Program-made: the position numbers and the translations under genes
Part shown: in pieces, positions 23,569-34,200 of the stretch
Numbering within the stretch: position 1 is the stretch's first letter
Layout of the letters: every line of letters starts with the position of its first letter
Notes under the pieces: generated by a model
Told to the model about the DNA's origin: nothing
Databases searched by the model: none
The model's input: only the letters and a program-made list of their open reading frames with translations
Origin: UBA6115 sp012514225
GTDB taxonomy: Bacteria > Bacillota > Clostridia > Christensenellales > Aristaeellaceae
Length of the DNA: 45,172 nt
NCBI GenBank assembly: GCA_036756425.1
Contig: DAIOLC010000014.1
Span: 1 to 45,172, forward strand
Direction: 5' to 3'

Positions 23569-23615
23569 AAAAACACGAACGATTATCGGTTTGAATTATA
23601 TTTTGTTCGATTTTA
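23569..23615 (+). promoter_or_regulatory. PurR operator: inverted PurBox pair
   Basis: CGAAC at 23576-23580 (in AACACGAACGATTAT) and its inverted copy GTTCG at 23605-23609 (in ATTTTGTTCGATTTT) lie in an AT-rich island just upstream of the purE -35 box. The 24 bases between the cores fit two 14-bp boxes separated by 16 bp, the arrangement known for Bacillus subtilis PurR, the PRPP-responsive repressor. The purR gene itself is not in the window. Confidence 0.75.
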
Positions 23616-23618
23616 TTC

Positions 23619-23648
23619 TTGACATCCCTTTGCCGCCCGGCCTATGAT
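23619..23648 (+). promoter_or_regulatory. Sigma-A promoter of the purine operon
   Basis: Perfect TTGACA at 23619-23624, an 18-bp spacer and TATGAT at 23643-23648. The start site is expected near 23655. Confidence 0.85.
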
Positions 23649-23654
23649 GTGGGT

Positions 23655-23772
23655 GCAAAGAGTCAACCCACGGCGTGAAACCTGATGGAGTTGCCTTTTC
23701 TGTTTTTGCGGAGCCGGGCGCCGGGGCGGGTTCGCCTCCCGGCGCCATGCGGGGAAACACGGAGGGATTCGG
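23655..23772 (+). other. Structured leader of the purine operon
   Basis: About 118 untranslated bases. The first part can form a weak stem (CAAC with GTTG, inner GG/CC) followed by a T-rich run (TTTTCTGTTTTT, 23685-23706 region). A very stable hairpin follows at 23717-23746 (GGCGCCGGG with CCCGGCGCC, TTCG in the loop), 14 bases before the purE ribosome binding site GGAGGG. The layout could attenuate transcription or translation. I could not match it to a known purine, ZTP or PRPP riboswitch. Confidence 0.45.
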
Positions 23773-24267
23773 ATGAAAAAAGTCGTCATTATCATGGGGA
23801 GTTTGAGCGATGAGCCCGTGTGCAGGGAAGCCGCCAATGCGCTGGAGGAACTGGGCGTGCCCCATGCCGTCCGGGTCTGTTCCGCCCACCGCACGCCGGT
23901 CGCGCTGCGGGACATCGTGTTCGGCGCGGAAAAAGCTGACGCCGGCGCCTTCATCTGCATCGCCGGGATGGCCGCCCACCTCGCCGGCGCGGTCGCGGCG
24001 CTGAGCGTGCTCCCGGTCGTCGGGGTTCCGGTCGCCTCGGGCGGCCTGGGCGGGCTGGACGCCCTGCTGTCCACGGCGCAGATGCCCCCGGGGGTTCCCG
24101 TCGCCGCGGTCGCGGTGAACGGGGGGCGCAACGCGGCCCTCCTCTGCGCGCAGATGCTGGCGATCGGGGACGGGGCGCTGCGCCAGGCCTTGAAAGCGGC
24201 GCGCGCCGGCATGGCGCAGAAAATCACGGAGCAGGACGCGGCGCTTCAGGCGCGGCTTTCGGATTGA
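23773..24267 (+). CDS. purE: N5-carboxyaminoimidazole ribonucleotide mutase / AIR carboxylase PurE
   Basis: A 164-residue PurE, catalysing carboxylation to CAIR in purine synthesis. Signatures are IIMGSLSDEPV, VCSAHRTP, CIAGMAAHLAG and VPVASGGLGGLDALLSTAQMP. AGMAAHLAG replaces the usual AGGAAHLPG, a modest variation in the substrate loop. No purK is present in the window, so the enzyme may act directly on AIR and CO2 or use a purK elsewhere. First gene of the operon; GGAGGG lies seven bases before the ATG. Confidence 0.95.
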   Translation: MKKVVIIMGSLSDEPVCREAANALEELGVPHAVRVCSAHRTPVALRDIVFGAEKADAGAFICIAGMAAHLAGAVAALSVLPVVGVPVASGGLGGLDALLSTAQMPPGVPVAAVAVNGGRNAALLCAQMLAIGDGALRQALKAARAGMAQKITEQDAALQARLSD

Positions 24268-24285
24268 AGAAGGAGAAAGGGCGAA

Positions 24286-24990
24286 ATGGACGGGCGGAAA
24301 CTGGTTTACCAGGGGAAAACGAAGGACGTGTATCGCCTGGACAAAGGCAGGGTGCTGCTGCGCTTCAAGGACGACGTCACCGGGACGGACGGCGTGTTCG
24401 ACCCGGGCGCCAACACCGTGGGGCTTTCCATCGAGGGCATGGGGAGGGAAAACCTCGCGATGTCCGCGCACTTCTTCAAGCTGCTGAAAAAGGCTGGGCT
24501 GAAGACCCACTTCCTCTCCGCGAACCTGGAGGAGAACACCATGGAGGCCCTGGCCGCGGTGCCCTTCGGCAAGGGCGTTGAGGTCATCTGCCGCCGGCGC
24601 GCCGCGGGCAGCTTCGTCCGCCGCTACGGCGCGTACGTGGAAGCGGGCGCGCCGCTCCAGGATTACGTGGAGATGACCCTGAAGGACGACGGCCGGGGCG
24701 ACCCGCTGATTACCGCGGAGGCGCTGGAAGCCTTGGGCATCATGGACCGCCAGCGCTATGACGAACTGTCGGCGCTGACCCGCGCCATCACGAAAATTGT
24801 CGCGGAGGAGCTGGACAGGGCCGGTCTGGAGCTGGTCGACATCAAGTACGAGTTCGGCCTGGCGGACGGGGAACTGGTGCTGATGGACGAGATTGCCGCG
24901 GGCAACATGCGCGTGCTGGACGCGGGCCGTCCGGTGGAGGCGCTCGCGCTCACGCGGCGCGTCCTGCGCCGGGAGGCGGGCCATGCCTGA
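24286..24990 (+). CDS. purC: Phosphoribosylaminoimidazole-succinocarboxamide synthase
   Basis: A 234-residue SAICAR synthetase, which joins CAIR and aspartate using ATP. YQGKTKDVYRLD at the N-terminus is the nucleotide-binding beginning, EVICRRRAAGSFVRRYG is the central motif, and VDIKYEFGLADGELVLMDEI is the C-terminal signature. Length matches bacterial PurC. It follows purE by 18 bases with AGGAG before the ATG and overlaps purF by eight bases. Confidence 0.96.
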   Translation: MDGRKLVYQGKTKDVYRLDKGRVLLRFKDDVTGTDGVFDPGANTVGLSIEGMGRENLAMSAHFFKLLKKAGLKTHFLSANLEENTMEALAAVPFGKGVEVICRRRAAGSFVRRYGAYVEAGAPLQDYVEMTLKDDGRGDPLITAEALEALGIMDRQRYDELSALTRAITKIVAEELDRAGLELVDIKYEFGLADGELVLMDEIAAGNMRVLDAGRPVEALALTRRVLRREAGHA

Positions 24991-26422
24991 AATCGGGGAG
25001 GAGTGCGGCGTGCTGGGCGTGTACCGGGACCGCCCGGGGCCCGTCGCCATGGACTGCTACCTGGGGCTGTGTGCCCTCCAGCACCGCGGGCAGGAAAGCT
25101 GCGGCATCGCGGTCAACGAGGACGGGCTGTTCCGGGTGCACCAGGATGCGGGGCTGGTCAGCGAGGTCATGGGCCCGCGCATCCTGGAGGAGCTGGGCTT
25201 TGGGCAGATCGCGGTCGGGCACGTGCGCTACGGCACCGACGACAGCCGTGGCAGGGCCAACATGCAGCCCATTGTCATCAACCACCGCAAGGGCCGGCTG
25301 GCGCTGGCCAACAACGGCGCGCTGACCAACTACGCGGGCCTGCGGGATTCCTTTGAAAGCGAAGGCCATATCTTCCACACGACCGGCGACGCCGAGGTCA
25401 TCTCCTGCGTCATCACAAGGGAGCGGCTGAACGCCTCATCGACCGAGGAAGCGCTCCTGCGCGCCATGGCCAGCCTGGAGGGCAGCTATACCCTGGCGCT
25501 CATGACGCCCCGGAAACTGATCGCCGCGCGCGGGCCCCGGGGCTTCCGCCCCCTGTGCTACGGCCGGCTGCCGGAGGGGGGCTACGTCGTCGCCTCGGAA
25601 TCCTGTGCGCTGGACGTGACCGGCGCGGCGTTCGTGCGCGACGTCCTGCCCGGGGAAATCGTCGTCTTCGACGCCTCCGGCGTGCGCAGTATCACGTCCG
25701 CGTGCGCCGCGGGCAAGCGCTCCTCCTGCGTGTTCGAGTACATCTATTTCGCGCGGCCTGATTCGGTTGTGGACGGCGTCAGCGTCCACGGTGCCCGCGC
25801 CCGCGCCGGGGAGTTCCTGGCCCGGGAGCATCCGGTGGAGGCGGACATCGTCGTGGGCGTTCCCGACAGCGGCATCGACGGCGCAATCGGCTACGCGCGG
25901 GCCTCCGGCATTCCCTACGGCCTGGGCTTCATCAAAAACAAGTACATCGCCCGCACCTTCATCAACCCGGGGACCAGCGACCGGGGCGCGGCGGTTCACA
26001 TCAAGCTCAACCCCGTCTCCGCCGTCGTTTCCGGTAAGCGCGTGGTGCTGGTGGACGACTCCATCGTCCGCGGGACCACCAGCCGGAAAATCGTCCGCCT
26101 GCTCCGGGAGGCGGGCGCCCGGGAGGTGCACCTGCGCATCACCTCCCCGCCCTTTCTGCACCCCTGCTACTACGGGACGGACATCAAGTCCCGCGACAGC
26201 CTGATCGCCTGCAAGCTCGGCGTGCCGGAAATGCTGGCGCTATTCTGCGCGGACAGCCTGGGTTACCTCAGCCTGGAGGCCGTTTCGCGCATCGCCGCGC
26301 CCATCCCGCCCACGGACTTCTGCCTGGCATGCTTCAACGGCCGGTACCCCACCCGGGCGCCGGAAGCCAGCGAGCGGGAGCGCTACTTCAAGCGCCTCGT
26401 CCGCGTGGGGGAGACGGTATGA
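24983..26422 (+). CDS. purF: Amidophosphoribosyltransferase
   Basis: A 479-residue enzyme for the first committed step: PRPP plus glutamine gives phosphoribosylamine. Cys8 in GEECGVLGVY becomes the N-terminal nucleophile after removal of a seven-residue propeptide. The glutaminase domain continues with LQHRGQESCGI and GHVRYGTDD. The PRPP loop is VVLVDDSIVRGTTS. Cys249, Cys395, Cys447 and Cys450 match the four [4Fe-4S] ligands of the Bacillus subtilis type, so an oxygen-sensitive cluster is expected. The ATG lies inside the end of purC. Confidence 0.97.
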   Translation: MPEIGEECGVLGVYRDRPGPVAMDCYLGLCALQHRGQESCGIAVNEDGLFRVHQDAGLVSEVMGPRILEELGFGQIAVGHVRYGTDDSRGRANMQPIVINHRKGRLALANNGALTNYAGLRDSFESEGHIFHTTGDAEVISCVITRERLNASSTEEALLRAMASLEGSYTLALMTPRKLIAARGPRGFRPLCYGRLPEGGYVVASESCALDVTGAAFVRDVLPGEIVVFDASGVRSITSACAAGKRSSCVFEYIYFARPDSVVDGVSVHGARARAGEFLAREHPVEADIVVGVPDSGIDGAIGYARASGIPYGLGFIKNKYIARTFINPGTSDRGAAVHIKLNPVSAVVSGKRVVLVDDSIVRGTTSRKIVRLLREAGAREVHLRITSPPFLHPCYYGTDIKSRDSLIACKLGVPEMLALFCADSLGYLSLEAVSRIAAPIPPTDFCLACFNGRYPTRAPEASERERYFKRLVRVGETV

Positions 26423-27456
26423 AGAGCGACAGCCGGCGCTACGCGGAGGCGGGTGTGGATATCAACGCGGGCTACCGCGCGGTGGAACTGATGCGCTCGA
26501 GCGTCGAGCGCACCCGGATTCCCGGCGTCCTGTCCGCGCTGGGCGGCTTCGGGGGCCTCTTCGCCCCCGACCTGTCCGGCATCAAAAAGCCGGTCCTGGT
26601 CAGCGGGACCGACGGGGTGGGCACCAAGCTCAGGCTCGCCTTCCTGCTCGACCGGCACGACACCATCGGCATCGACTGCGTCGCCATGTGCGTCAACGAC
26701 GTCGTCTGCTGCGGCGCAAAGCCCCTCTTCTTCCTGGACTACCTGGCCCTGGGCCGGAACGTGCCGGAAAAGGTGGCGTCCATCGTGTCGGGCGTGGCGG
26801 AGGGCTGCGTGCAAGCCGGCTGCGCCCTGATCGGCGGGGAAACCGCCGAGATGCCGGGGTTTTATGCCGAGGGCGAGTATGACATCGCGGGCTTCGCGGT
26901 CGGCCTGGCCGACGAAGACAGGATGCCGCGCCGGGACGCCGTCCGGGCGGGGGACGCGCTCATCGGGCTGCCCTCCTCCGGCCTTCATTCCAACGGCTTT
27001 TCGCTGGCGCGCAAGGCGCTGGGCGTGGAGCGGGCCGACCTGCTGTCGCCCCGCAAAGAGCTGGGCGGGCGGGGGCTCGGGGAGGCGCTGCTCGCGCCGA
27101 CCCGGATTTACGTCAAGCCCGCCCTGGCCCTGATGGACGCGGCGCGCGTGCACGGAATCGCCCACATCACGGGCGGCGGGTTTTACGAGAACATCCCGCG
27201 CATCCTCCCGGACGGGCTGGAGGCCCGCGTGGAGCGCGGCAGCTTCGGGGTTCCCGCCATTTTCGGGCTGGTGGCGCGGGCGGGGGACATCCCGGAAAAG
27301 GAGATGTACTCCACCTTCAACATGGGCGTCGGCCTGGTGTGCGCGGTGCACCGGGATGACGCGGACAAGGCGCTCCGGGCGCTCCGGGGCATGGGCGAGC
27401 AGGCCGTCCTCATCGGCGAGGTTACGAGGGGCGGCGAAGGGGTGCGGCTGTGCTGA
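26419..27456 (+). CDS. purM: Phosphoribosylformylglycinamidine cyclo-ligase (AIR synthetase)
   Basis: A 345-residue ATP-dependent enzyme converting FGAM to AIR. Motifs are YAEAGVDINAGYRAVELM, GFGGLFAPD, LVSGTDGVGTKLRLA, CVNDVVCCGAKPLFFLDY, GGETAEMPGFY and ITGGGFYENIPRILP. Its ATG overlaps the purF stop (ATGA) and its 3' end overlaps purN by seven bases. Confidence 0.97.
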   Translation: MKSDSRRYAEAGVDINAGYRAVELMRSSVERTRIPGVLSALGGFGGLFAPDLSGIKKPVLVSGTDGVGTKLRLAFLLDRHDTIGIDCVAMCVNDVVCCGAKPLFFLDYLALGRNVPEKVASIVSGVAEGCVQAGCALIGGETAEMPGFYAEGEYDIAGFAVGLADEDRMPRRDAVRAGDALIGLPSSGLHSNGFSLARKALGVERADLLSPRKELGGRGLGEALLAPTRIYVKPALALMDAARVHGIAHITGGGFYENIPRILPDGLEARVERGSFGVPAIFGLVARAGDIPEKEMYSTFNMGVGLVCAVHRDDADKALRALRGMGEQAVLIGEVTRGGEGVRLC

Positions 27457-28088
27457 GCGATGCGCGCGTGGACATCGCGGTGCTGGTCTCCGGCGGGGGC
27501 ACCAACCTGCAGGCGCTGCTGGACGCGCAGGCCTCGGGAGCCCTTCGCTCCGGGCGCGTCGCGCTTGTCGTCAGCGACCGGGAAGGGGCCTATGCCCTGG
27601 AACGCGCCCGGAATGCGGGCGTGGAGGCGCGCTGCCTGTCGCGCCGCGGCCAGAGCCAGGCGGAATGGGAGAAAAGGCTGGCCGCGCTGTTGGACAGCCG
27701 CGGCGTCGGCCTGGTCGTGCTGGCGGGCTTCCTGACCCTGCTGGGCGCCGCCTTCATCGGGGCTTTCCGGGGGCGGCTGGTCAACGTGCACCCTTCCCTG
27801 GTTCCGGCGTTCTGCGGGAAGGGCTATTACGGCTTGCGCGTGCACGAGGCGGCGCTGGCCCGCGGGGTCAGGGTGACCGGCGCCACGGTGCACCTGGTCG
27901 ACGAAGTGCCCGATGGCGGCCCCATCCTGCTGCAAAAGGCCGTCCGCGTGCGCAGGGGGGACACCCCCCAGAGCCTGCAAAAAAGGGTGATGGAGCGGGC
28001 GGAGTGGGTGCTGCTGCCCAGGGCCTGCGAAACCCTGTGCAAAAAACTGCTGAAGGAGGGATGCGGACATGCCCGGAATGCCCTTTGA
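27450..28088 (+). CDS. purN: Phosphoribosylglycinamide formyltransferase (folate-dependent)
   Basis: A 212-residue GAR transformylase using 10-formyl-tetrahydrofolate. LVSGGGTNLQALLDA is the phosphate-binding start. VNVHPSLVPAF carries the catalytic Asn/His, and VHLVDEVPDGGPILLQKAV the catalytic Asp. The GTG start at 27450 lies inside purM; there is no better in-frame start. The C-terminus overlaps purO by 20 bases, with GGAGGG for purO inside purN. Confidence 0.95.
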   Translation: MLSDARVDIAVLVSGGGTNLQALLDAQASGALRSGRVALVVSDREGAYALERARNAGVEARCLSRRGQSQAEWEKRLAALLDSRGVGLVVLAGFLTLLGAAFIGAFRGRLVNVHPSLVPAFCGKGYYGLRVHEAALARGVRVTGATVHLVDEVPDGGPILLQKAVRVRRGDTPQSLQKRVMERAEWVLLPRACETLCKKLLKEGCGHARNAL

Positions 28089-28788
28089 GCTGCCCCGGCT
28101 GCTGCGGGAAAACCCCTACCCGGGGCGCGGCATCGCGATGGGCCTGTGCCCGGACGGGCGGCAGGCGGTGCTGGCCTACTTTATCATGGGGCGCAGCGAA
28201 AACTCGCGCAACCGGGTCTTTGCCCTGGAAGGGGACGAGCTGCGCATCCGCCTGCACCGGGGGGAGGAGGCCGGGGACCCCGCCCTCATCCTCTACCGCC
28301 CGTCCGCCGCGTTTGGCGGCAGCCTTATCCTCACCAACGGCGACCAGACCGACACTGTCCTGTCGGCCCTGCAGGCGGGCGGAACCTTCCAGCAGGCGCT
28401 GGAAAGCCGGACCTTCGAGCCGGACGCCCCGCACTTCACCCCGCGCATCAGCGCCATGCTGACGCCCCTTCATGGCGGGTGTCTCGTCCGGATGTCCCTC
28501 CTGCGCGCCGCCGACGCCGCGGGCACGGCCTGCGACCGGCTGTATTTCACGTACCCCGGCATCCCCGGCCGGGGCCGCTTCCTGCACACCTACCGGGGCG
28601 ACGGCAACCCGCTGCCCGCCTTTCTGGGGGAGCCGCTGCCCGTCTCCATCCCCCGGGACGCCGGTGCCTTCGCGGACGAAATCTGGAACAGCCTCAACGC
28701 GGACAACCGGGTCGCGCTCTGCGTGCGCGCGGTGGACCTCGCGTCCGGCGAATCGCGGTTTTACCTCAGGAACCGGCACCCTGCCTGA
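28069..28788 (+). CDS. purO: IMP cyclohydrolase, PurO family
   Basis: A 239-residue protein of the IMP_cyclohyd family, best known from archaea, which closes FAICAR to IMP (last step). It is unrelated to the N-terminal domain of bacterial PurH and has an Ntn-hydrolase-like fold in its archaeal relative. Family features are LLRENPYPGRGIAMG, LAYFIMGRSENSRNRVF, LILTNGDQTDTV and YTYPGIPG-like YFTYPGIPGRGRF. It is followed after 12 bases by a separate AICAR transformylase, so the two replace bifunctional PurH. Confidence 0.92.
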   Translation: MPGMPFELPRLLRENPYPGRGIAMGLCPDGRQAVLAYFIMGRSENSRNRVFALEGDELRIRLHRGEEAGDPALILYRPSAAFGGSLILTNGDQTDTVLSALQAGGTFQQALESRTFEPDAPHFTPRISAMLTPLHGGCLVRMSLLRAADAAGTACDRLYFTYPGIPGRGRFLHTYRGDGNPLPAFLGEPLPVSIPRDAGAFADEIWNSLNADNRVALCVRAVDLASGESRFYLRNRHPA

Positions 28789-28800
28789 AAGGAGAACGCC

Positions 28801-29985
28801 ATGACGGAGCTGCCGCTCAAGTACGGCTGCAACCCCAACCAGAAGCCCGCCCGGCTGTACCGGCGGGATGGGGGAATCCTGCCCTTCGAGGTGCTCAACG
28901 GGAACCCCGGCTACATCAACTTCATGGACGCCCTGAACGGATGGCAGCTGGTCCTGGCGCTCCGGGACGCGACGGGCCTAGCTGCGGCCGCCTCCTTCAA
29001 GCACGTCAGCCCGGCCGGCGCCGCCCTGGGCCTGCCGATGAACGGGGAACTGAAGCGGGCGCTCTTCGCCGACGGCGTCGACGGCCTGGACGACAGCCCG
29101 ATCGCCTGCGCCTACGCCCGCGCCCGCGGCGCGGACCGCCTGGCCTCCTTCGGCGACTTTATCATCCTGAGCGAGCCCTGCGACCTCGCGTGCGCGAGGC
29201 TGATCGCCCGCGAGGTGTCGGACGGCATCGCCGCCCCGGGCTATGATCCGGAGGCGCTGGCCGTCCTGAAACAAAAGCGCGGGGGCGCCTACTGCATCAT
29301 CCGGATGGACCGGGATTACCGGCCGCCGGAAACGGAAATCCGCGAAATCTTCGGCATCGCCTTCGAGCAGCGCCATAACGGCGCGCAGGTGTCGGGCGCG
29401 CTGCTCGGGAACCTGGTGACGAAAAGAAAGGCGCTGCCCGAGGGCGCGCGGCGCGATTTGCTGGTGAGCCTGGCCGCCCTGAAGTACACCCAGAGCAACT
29501 CCGTATGCCTGGCTGTGGACGGCCAGGCAATCGGCGTGGGCGCGGGGCAGCAGTCCCGGGTGGCCTGTGTCCGCCTCGCCTGCGACAAGGCGGACCGCTG
29601 GCGCCTGCGCCAGCATGAAAAGGTGTTGGCGCTGCCCTTCCTGCCGGGCCTCCGGCGCCCCGACAGGGACAACGCGGTGGACGCTTTCCTGGGGGAGGAC
29701 GCCCGGGCGGCCTTCGGGGGCGGCCGCTGGCAGGGCCTGTTCACGCGGGAGCCGGACTACCTGGAGGGGGCGGAGAAGGAGCGCTGGCTGAAGGATTTTG
29801 GCGGCGTCAGCATGGGCAGCGACGCCTTCTTCCCCTTTGAGGACAGCGTCCTGCGCGCCTGGCAGAGCGGGGTGGAATACGTCGCCCAGCCGGGCGGCTC
29901 CGTCCGGGACGGTGAGGTCATCGACTGCTGCGACCGGCTGGGTATGGCCATGGCCTTCACGGGGCTAAGGCTGTTCCACCACTGA
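28801..29985 (+). CDS. Stand-alone AICAR transformylase (equivalent to the C-terminal domain of PurH)
   Basis: A 394-residue phosphoribosylaminoimidazolecarboxamide formyltransferase. It has LKYGCNPNQKPARLY, the catalytic Lys-His pair in SFKHVSPAGAALG, YTQSNSVCLA, GVGAGQQSRVACVRLA and GSDAFFPFEDSV, all from the AICARFT part of PurH. The MGS-fold cyclohydrolase domain of about 190 residues is missing, and its job falls to PurO just upstream. GGAGAACGCC precedes the ATG. It lies between purO and purD in the operon. Confidence 0.94.
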   Translation: MTELPLKYGCNPNQKPARLYRRDGGILPFEVLNGNPGYINFMDALNGWQLVLALRDATGLAAAASFKHVSPAGAALGLPMNGELKRALFADGVDGLDDSPIACAYARARGADRLASFGDFIILSEPCDLACARLIAREVSDGIAAPGYDPEALAVLKQKRGGAYCIIRMDRDYRPPETEIREIFGIAFEQRHNGAQVSGALLGNLVTKRKALPEGARRDLLVSLAALKYTQSNSVCLAVDGQAIGVGAGQQSRVACVRLACDKADRWRLRQHEKVLALPFLPGLRRPDRDNAVDAFLGEDARAAFGGGRWQGLFTREPDYLEGAEKERWLKDFGGVSMGSDAFFPFEDSVLRAWQSGVEYVAQPGGSVRDGEVIDCCDRLGMAMAFTGLRLFHH

Positions 29986-29994
29986 GGGACGGGG

Positions 29995-31256
<1,262 letters not shown>

Positions 31257-31260
<4 letters not shown>

Positions 31261-34200
31261 TCCGGAGACTGTATGTGGAGAAGCGGCGGGGGCTGGACCA
31301 CGAGGCGCAATCGCTGCTGCGCAGCCTGAAGGAAAGCCTGCCGCTTGATGGCCTGCGGTCGCTTCGCGTCGTCAACCGCTACGATGTCGAAGGCCTGAAC
31401 CGGGAGGAGTTCCATGACGCGGCGCTTACCGTATTTTCTGAGCCGCCGGTCGACCGCGCGTCCGGCAGCCTGAGGCTCCGGGCGGGCCAGCGGGTGCTCG
31501 CCGTGGAATACCTCCCGGGCCAGTTCGACCAGCGGGCGGACTCCGCCGCCCAGTGCGTCCAGATGCGCACCCTGGGCGAGCGCCCGCTGGTGCGCACCGC
31601 CCGGCTCTATGTTTTCTCAGGCAGCCTGGACGACGGGGCGTTCGAGGACGTCAAGCGCTTCCTGATCAATCCCGTCGAGGCGCGGGAAGCCTCCCTGGAA
31701 AAACCCAAAACGCTGCGGCCGCAGGTTACGCAACCTCCGGCGCCGCCCATCCTCGCCGGGTTCCGGGCGATGGACGGGCGGGGGATGGATGCCTTCCTGA
31801 AAGCGCACGCGCTGTCCATGGGCGCGGACGACCTGCAGGTCTGCGTGGACTACTTCGCCCGGGAAGGGCGGGACCCCAGCCTGACGGAGATGAAGGTGCT
31901 GGACACCTACTGGTCGGACCACTGCCGCCACACCACCTTCCAGACCGAAATCGACGCCGTCGCCTGCGACGACCCCCTGGTTTCAGGCACGCTCAAGCAA
32001 TACCTGGACGTACGAAAGGAATTGGGGCGGGGGGAAAAGCCGGTCACCCTGATGGACCTGGCGACCGCCGTGGGCGCGTACTTGAAGCGGCAGGGCAGGC
32101 TCCCCGAACTGGACGAGTCCGAGGAAATCAACGCCTGCGCCATCCGCGCGCGGGCCGAAACCGCGCGGGGGCCCGAGGACTGGGTGGTGTTCTTCAAGAA
32201 CGAGACCCACAACCATCCCACGGAAATCGAGCCGTTCGGCGGCGCGGCGACCTGCATCGGCGGCGCCATCCGCGACCCCTTGTCCGCCCGCGCCTATGTA
32301 TACGCGGGGATGCGGGTCACCGGCTCCGCCGACCCGACCGCGCCCCTGTCCGAGACCCTGCCAGGCAAGCTTCCCCAGCGGCTCATTTCCACGGGCGCCG
32401 CCGCCGGTTTTTCCAGCTACGGCAACCAGATCGGCGTGGCGACGGGGTGCGTCAAGGAGTTTTACCATCCGGGGTACGCCGCCAAGCGGCTGGAGTGCGG
32501 CGCGGTGCTGGGCGCCGCGAAAGCCTGTCACATCCGCCGGGAGCGCCCCGCCCCGGGGGACGCGGTCATCCTGGTGGGCGGCCGCACGGGCCGGGACGGC
32601 TGCGGGGGGGCGTCCGGCTCCTCCATGTCCCACACCGTGGAATCGGTTGCGACGGGCGCCGCCCAGGTCCAGAAGGGGAACGCGCCGGAGGAGCGCAAGC
32701 TGCAGCGCCTGTTCCTGCGCCCGGAGGCGACCGCCCTGGTCAAGCGCTGCAACGACTTTGGCGCCGGCGGGGTGTCCGTGGCCATCGGGGAGCTGGCGCC
32801 GGGGCTCGATATCGACCTGGACCGCGTACCGGTCAAATACGAGGGGCTCAGCGGCACCGAGCTGGCCATCAGCGAGTCCCAGGAGCGCATGGCGGTGGTC
32901 TGCGCTGCCGCGGACGCGGAGCGCTTCATCGCGCTGGCCGGGGAGGAGAACCTGGAGGCCACCGTGATGGCGGCCGTCACCCAATCCCCCCGCCTCGTCA
33001 TGCGGCACCGGGGGGCGGTCATCGTCGACCTGTCCCGCGCCTTCATCGACCGGCACGGCGCCCGGAAGCACGCTTCCGTCCGGATCACCCCGCCCGCCTA
33101 CCGCCGGGAACGGCCGGCGCCCGGCTTCGCGCAATCCCTCCTTGCGATGGCCGGCGACCTCAACGTCTGCTCCCAGCGCGGGCTGGTCGAGCGCTTCGAC
33201 AGCACCATCGGCGCGGCCACCGTCCTGTTCCCCCTGGGCGGCGCTCACCGGCGCACGCCGCCGTCCGCCATGGTGCACAGGCTGCCGGTGCCGGGCGGCA
33301 CGGGCAGCGCGTCCTACATGAGCTTCGGCTTCAACCCCTTCATCAGTGAAAAAAGCCCCTACCACGGGGGTTACCTGGCCGTCGCCGAGTCGGTGTCCCG
33401 GCTGGTCGCAGCCGGCGCGCCGTTTGAGGCGGTCTACTTGAGCCTGCAGGAGTATTTCCCCAGCCCCATGGACGACCCGGAACGCTGGGGCCTGCCAATG
33501 GCGGCGCTGCTGGGCGCCTTCCGCGCCCAGACGGAGTTGGGCTGCGCGGCCATCGGGGGCAAGGACTCCATGAGCGGCACCTTCGAAGGCCTGGACGTGC
33601 CGCCCACCCTGCTCTCCTTCGCCATGACGGTGGCCGGCGAGGCGCGCGCGGTCTCGCCGGAACTGAAGGGAGCGGGCCGCGATTTGTGCTGGCTCCGCCC
33701 GGCGTACGGGCCGGACGGGCTGCCGGAGGCGGAATCCCTGAGGGAAACCTTCCGCACCGTGTCCCGCCTGCTGTCGGAAAAGAAGGCCGTATCCTGCCTG
33801 ACCCCGGGCTGGGGCGGCGCGCTGCAGGGCCTGGCGCAGATGGCGGCCGGCAACGGCGTCGGCGTTGACATCAACGGCGAGGTCCCCCTGGAGGAGCTCG
33901 CCGCGGACGCCTACGGTTCCTTCATCCTCGAGATGGCGGTAGGCGCGTCGGCTGGCACCCCCCTGGGCCGCACCGTCGAGGCGCCGTCGCTGTCCTACCG
34001 GGGCGAGTCGGTGGCGCTCGCGGCGCTTCACGCCCTCGCGGACGGGAAGCTGGCTTCCGTCTTCCCGGAAACAACAGCGGAGAAGAGGGAAGCGATTCCC
34101 ACCATCACGCACCGGCACGCCAAGCCGGCCAGGGGGCCCCGCTTCGCGCGGCCCAGGGTCCTGATTCCCGCGCTTCCCGGCACCAACTGCGAGCTGGACA

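Noticed and set aside
23105..23647. Plus-strand open frame across the pur control region
   Set aside because: It runs through the PurBox island and the purine promoter, lacks a ribosome binding site and has no recognisable motifs.
23655..23772. Known riboswitch (guanine, ZTP/pfl, PRPP/ykkC, folate) in the purine leader
   Set aside because: I could not find the conserved cores of these classes by eye; kept only as an unclassified leader.
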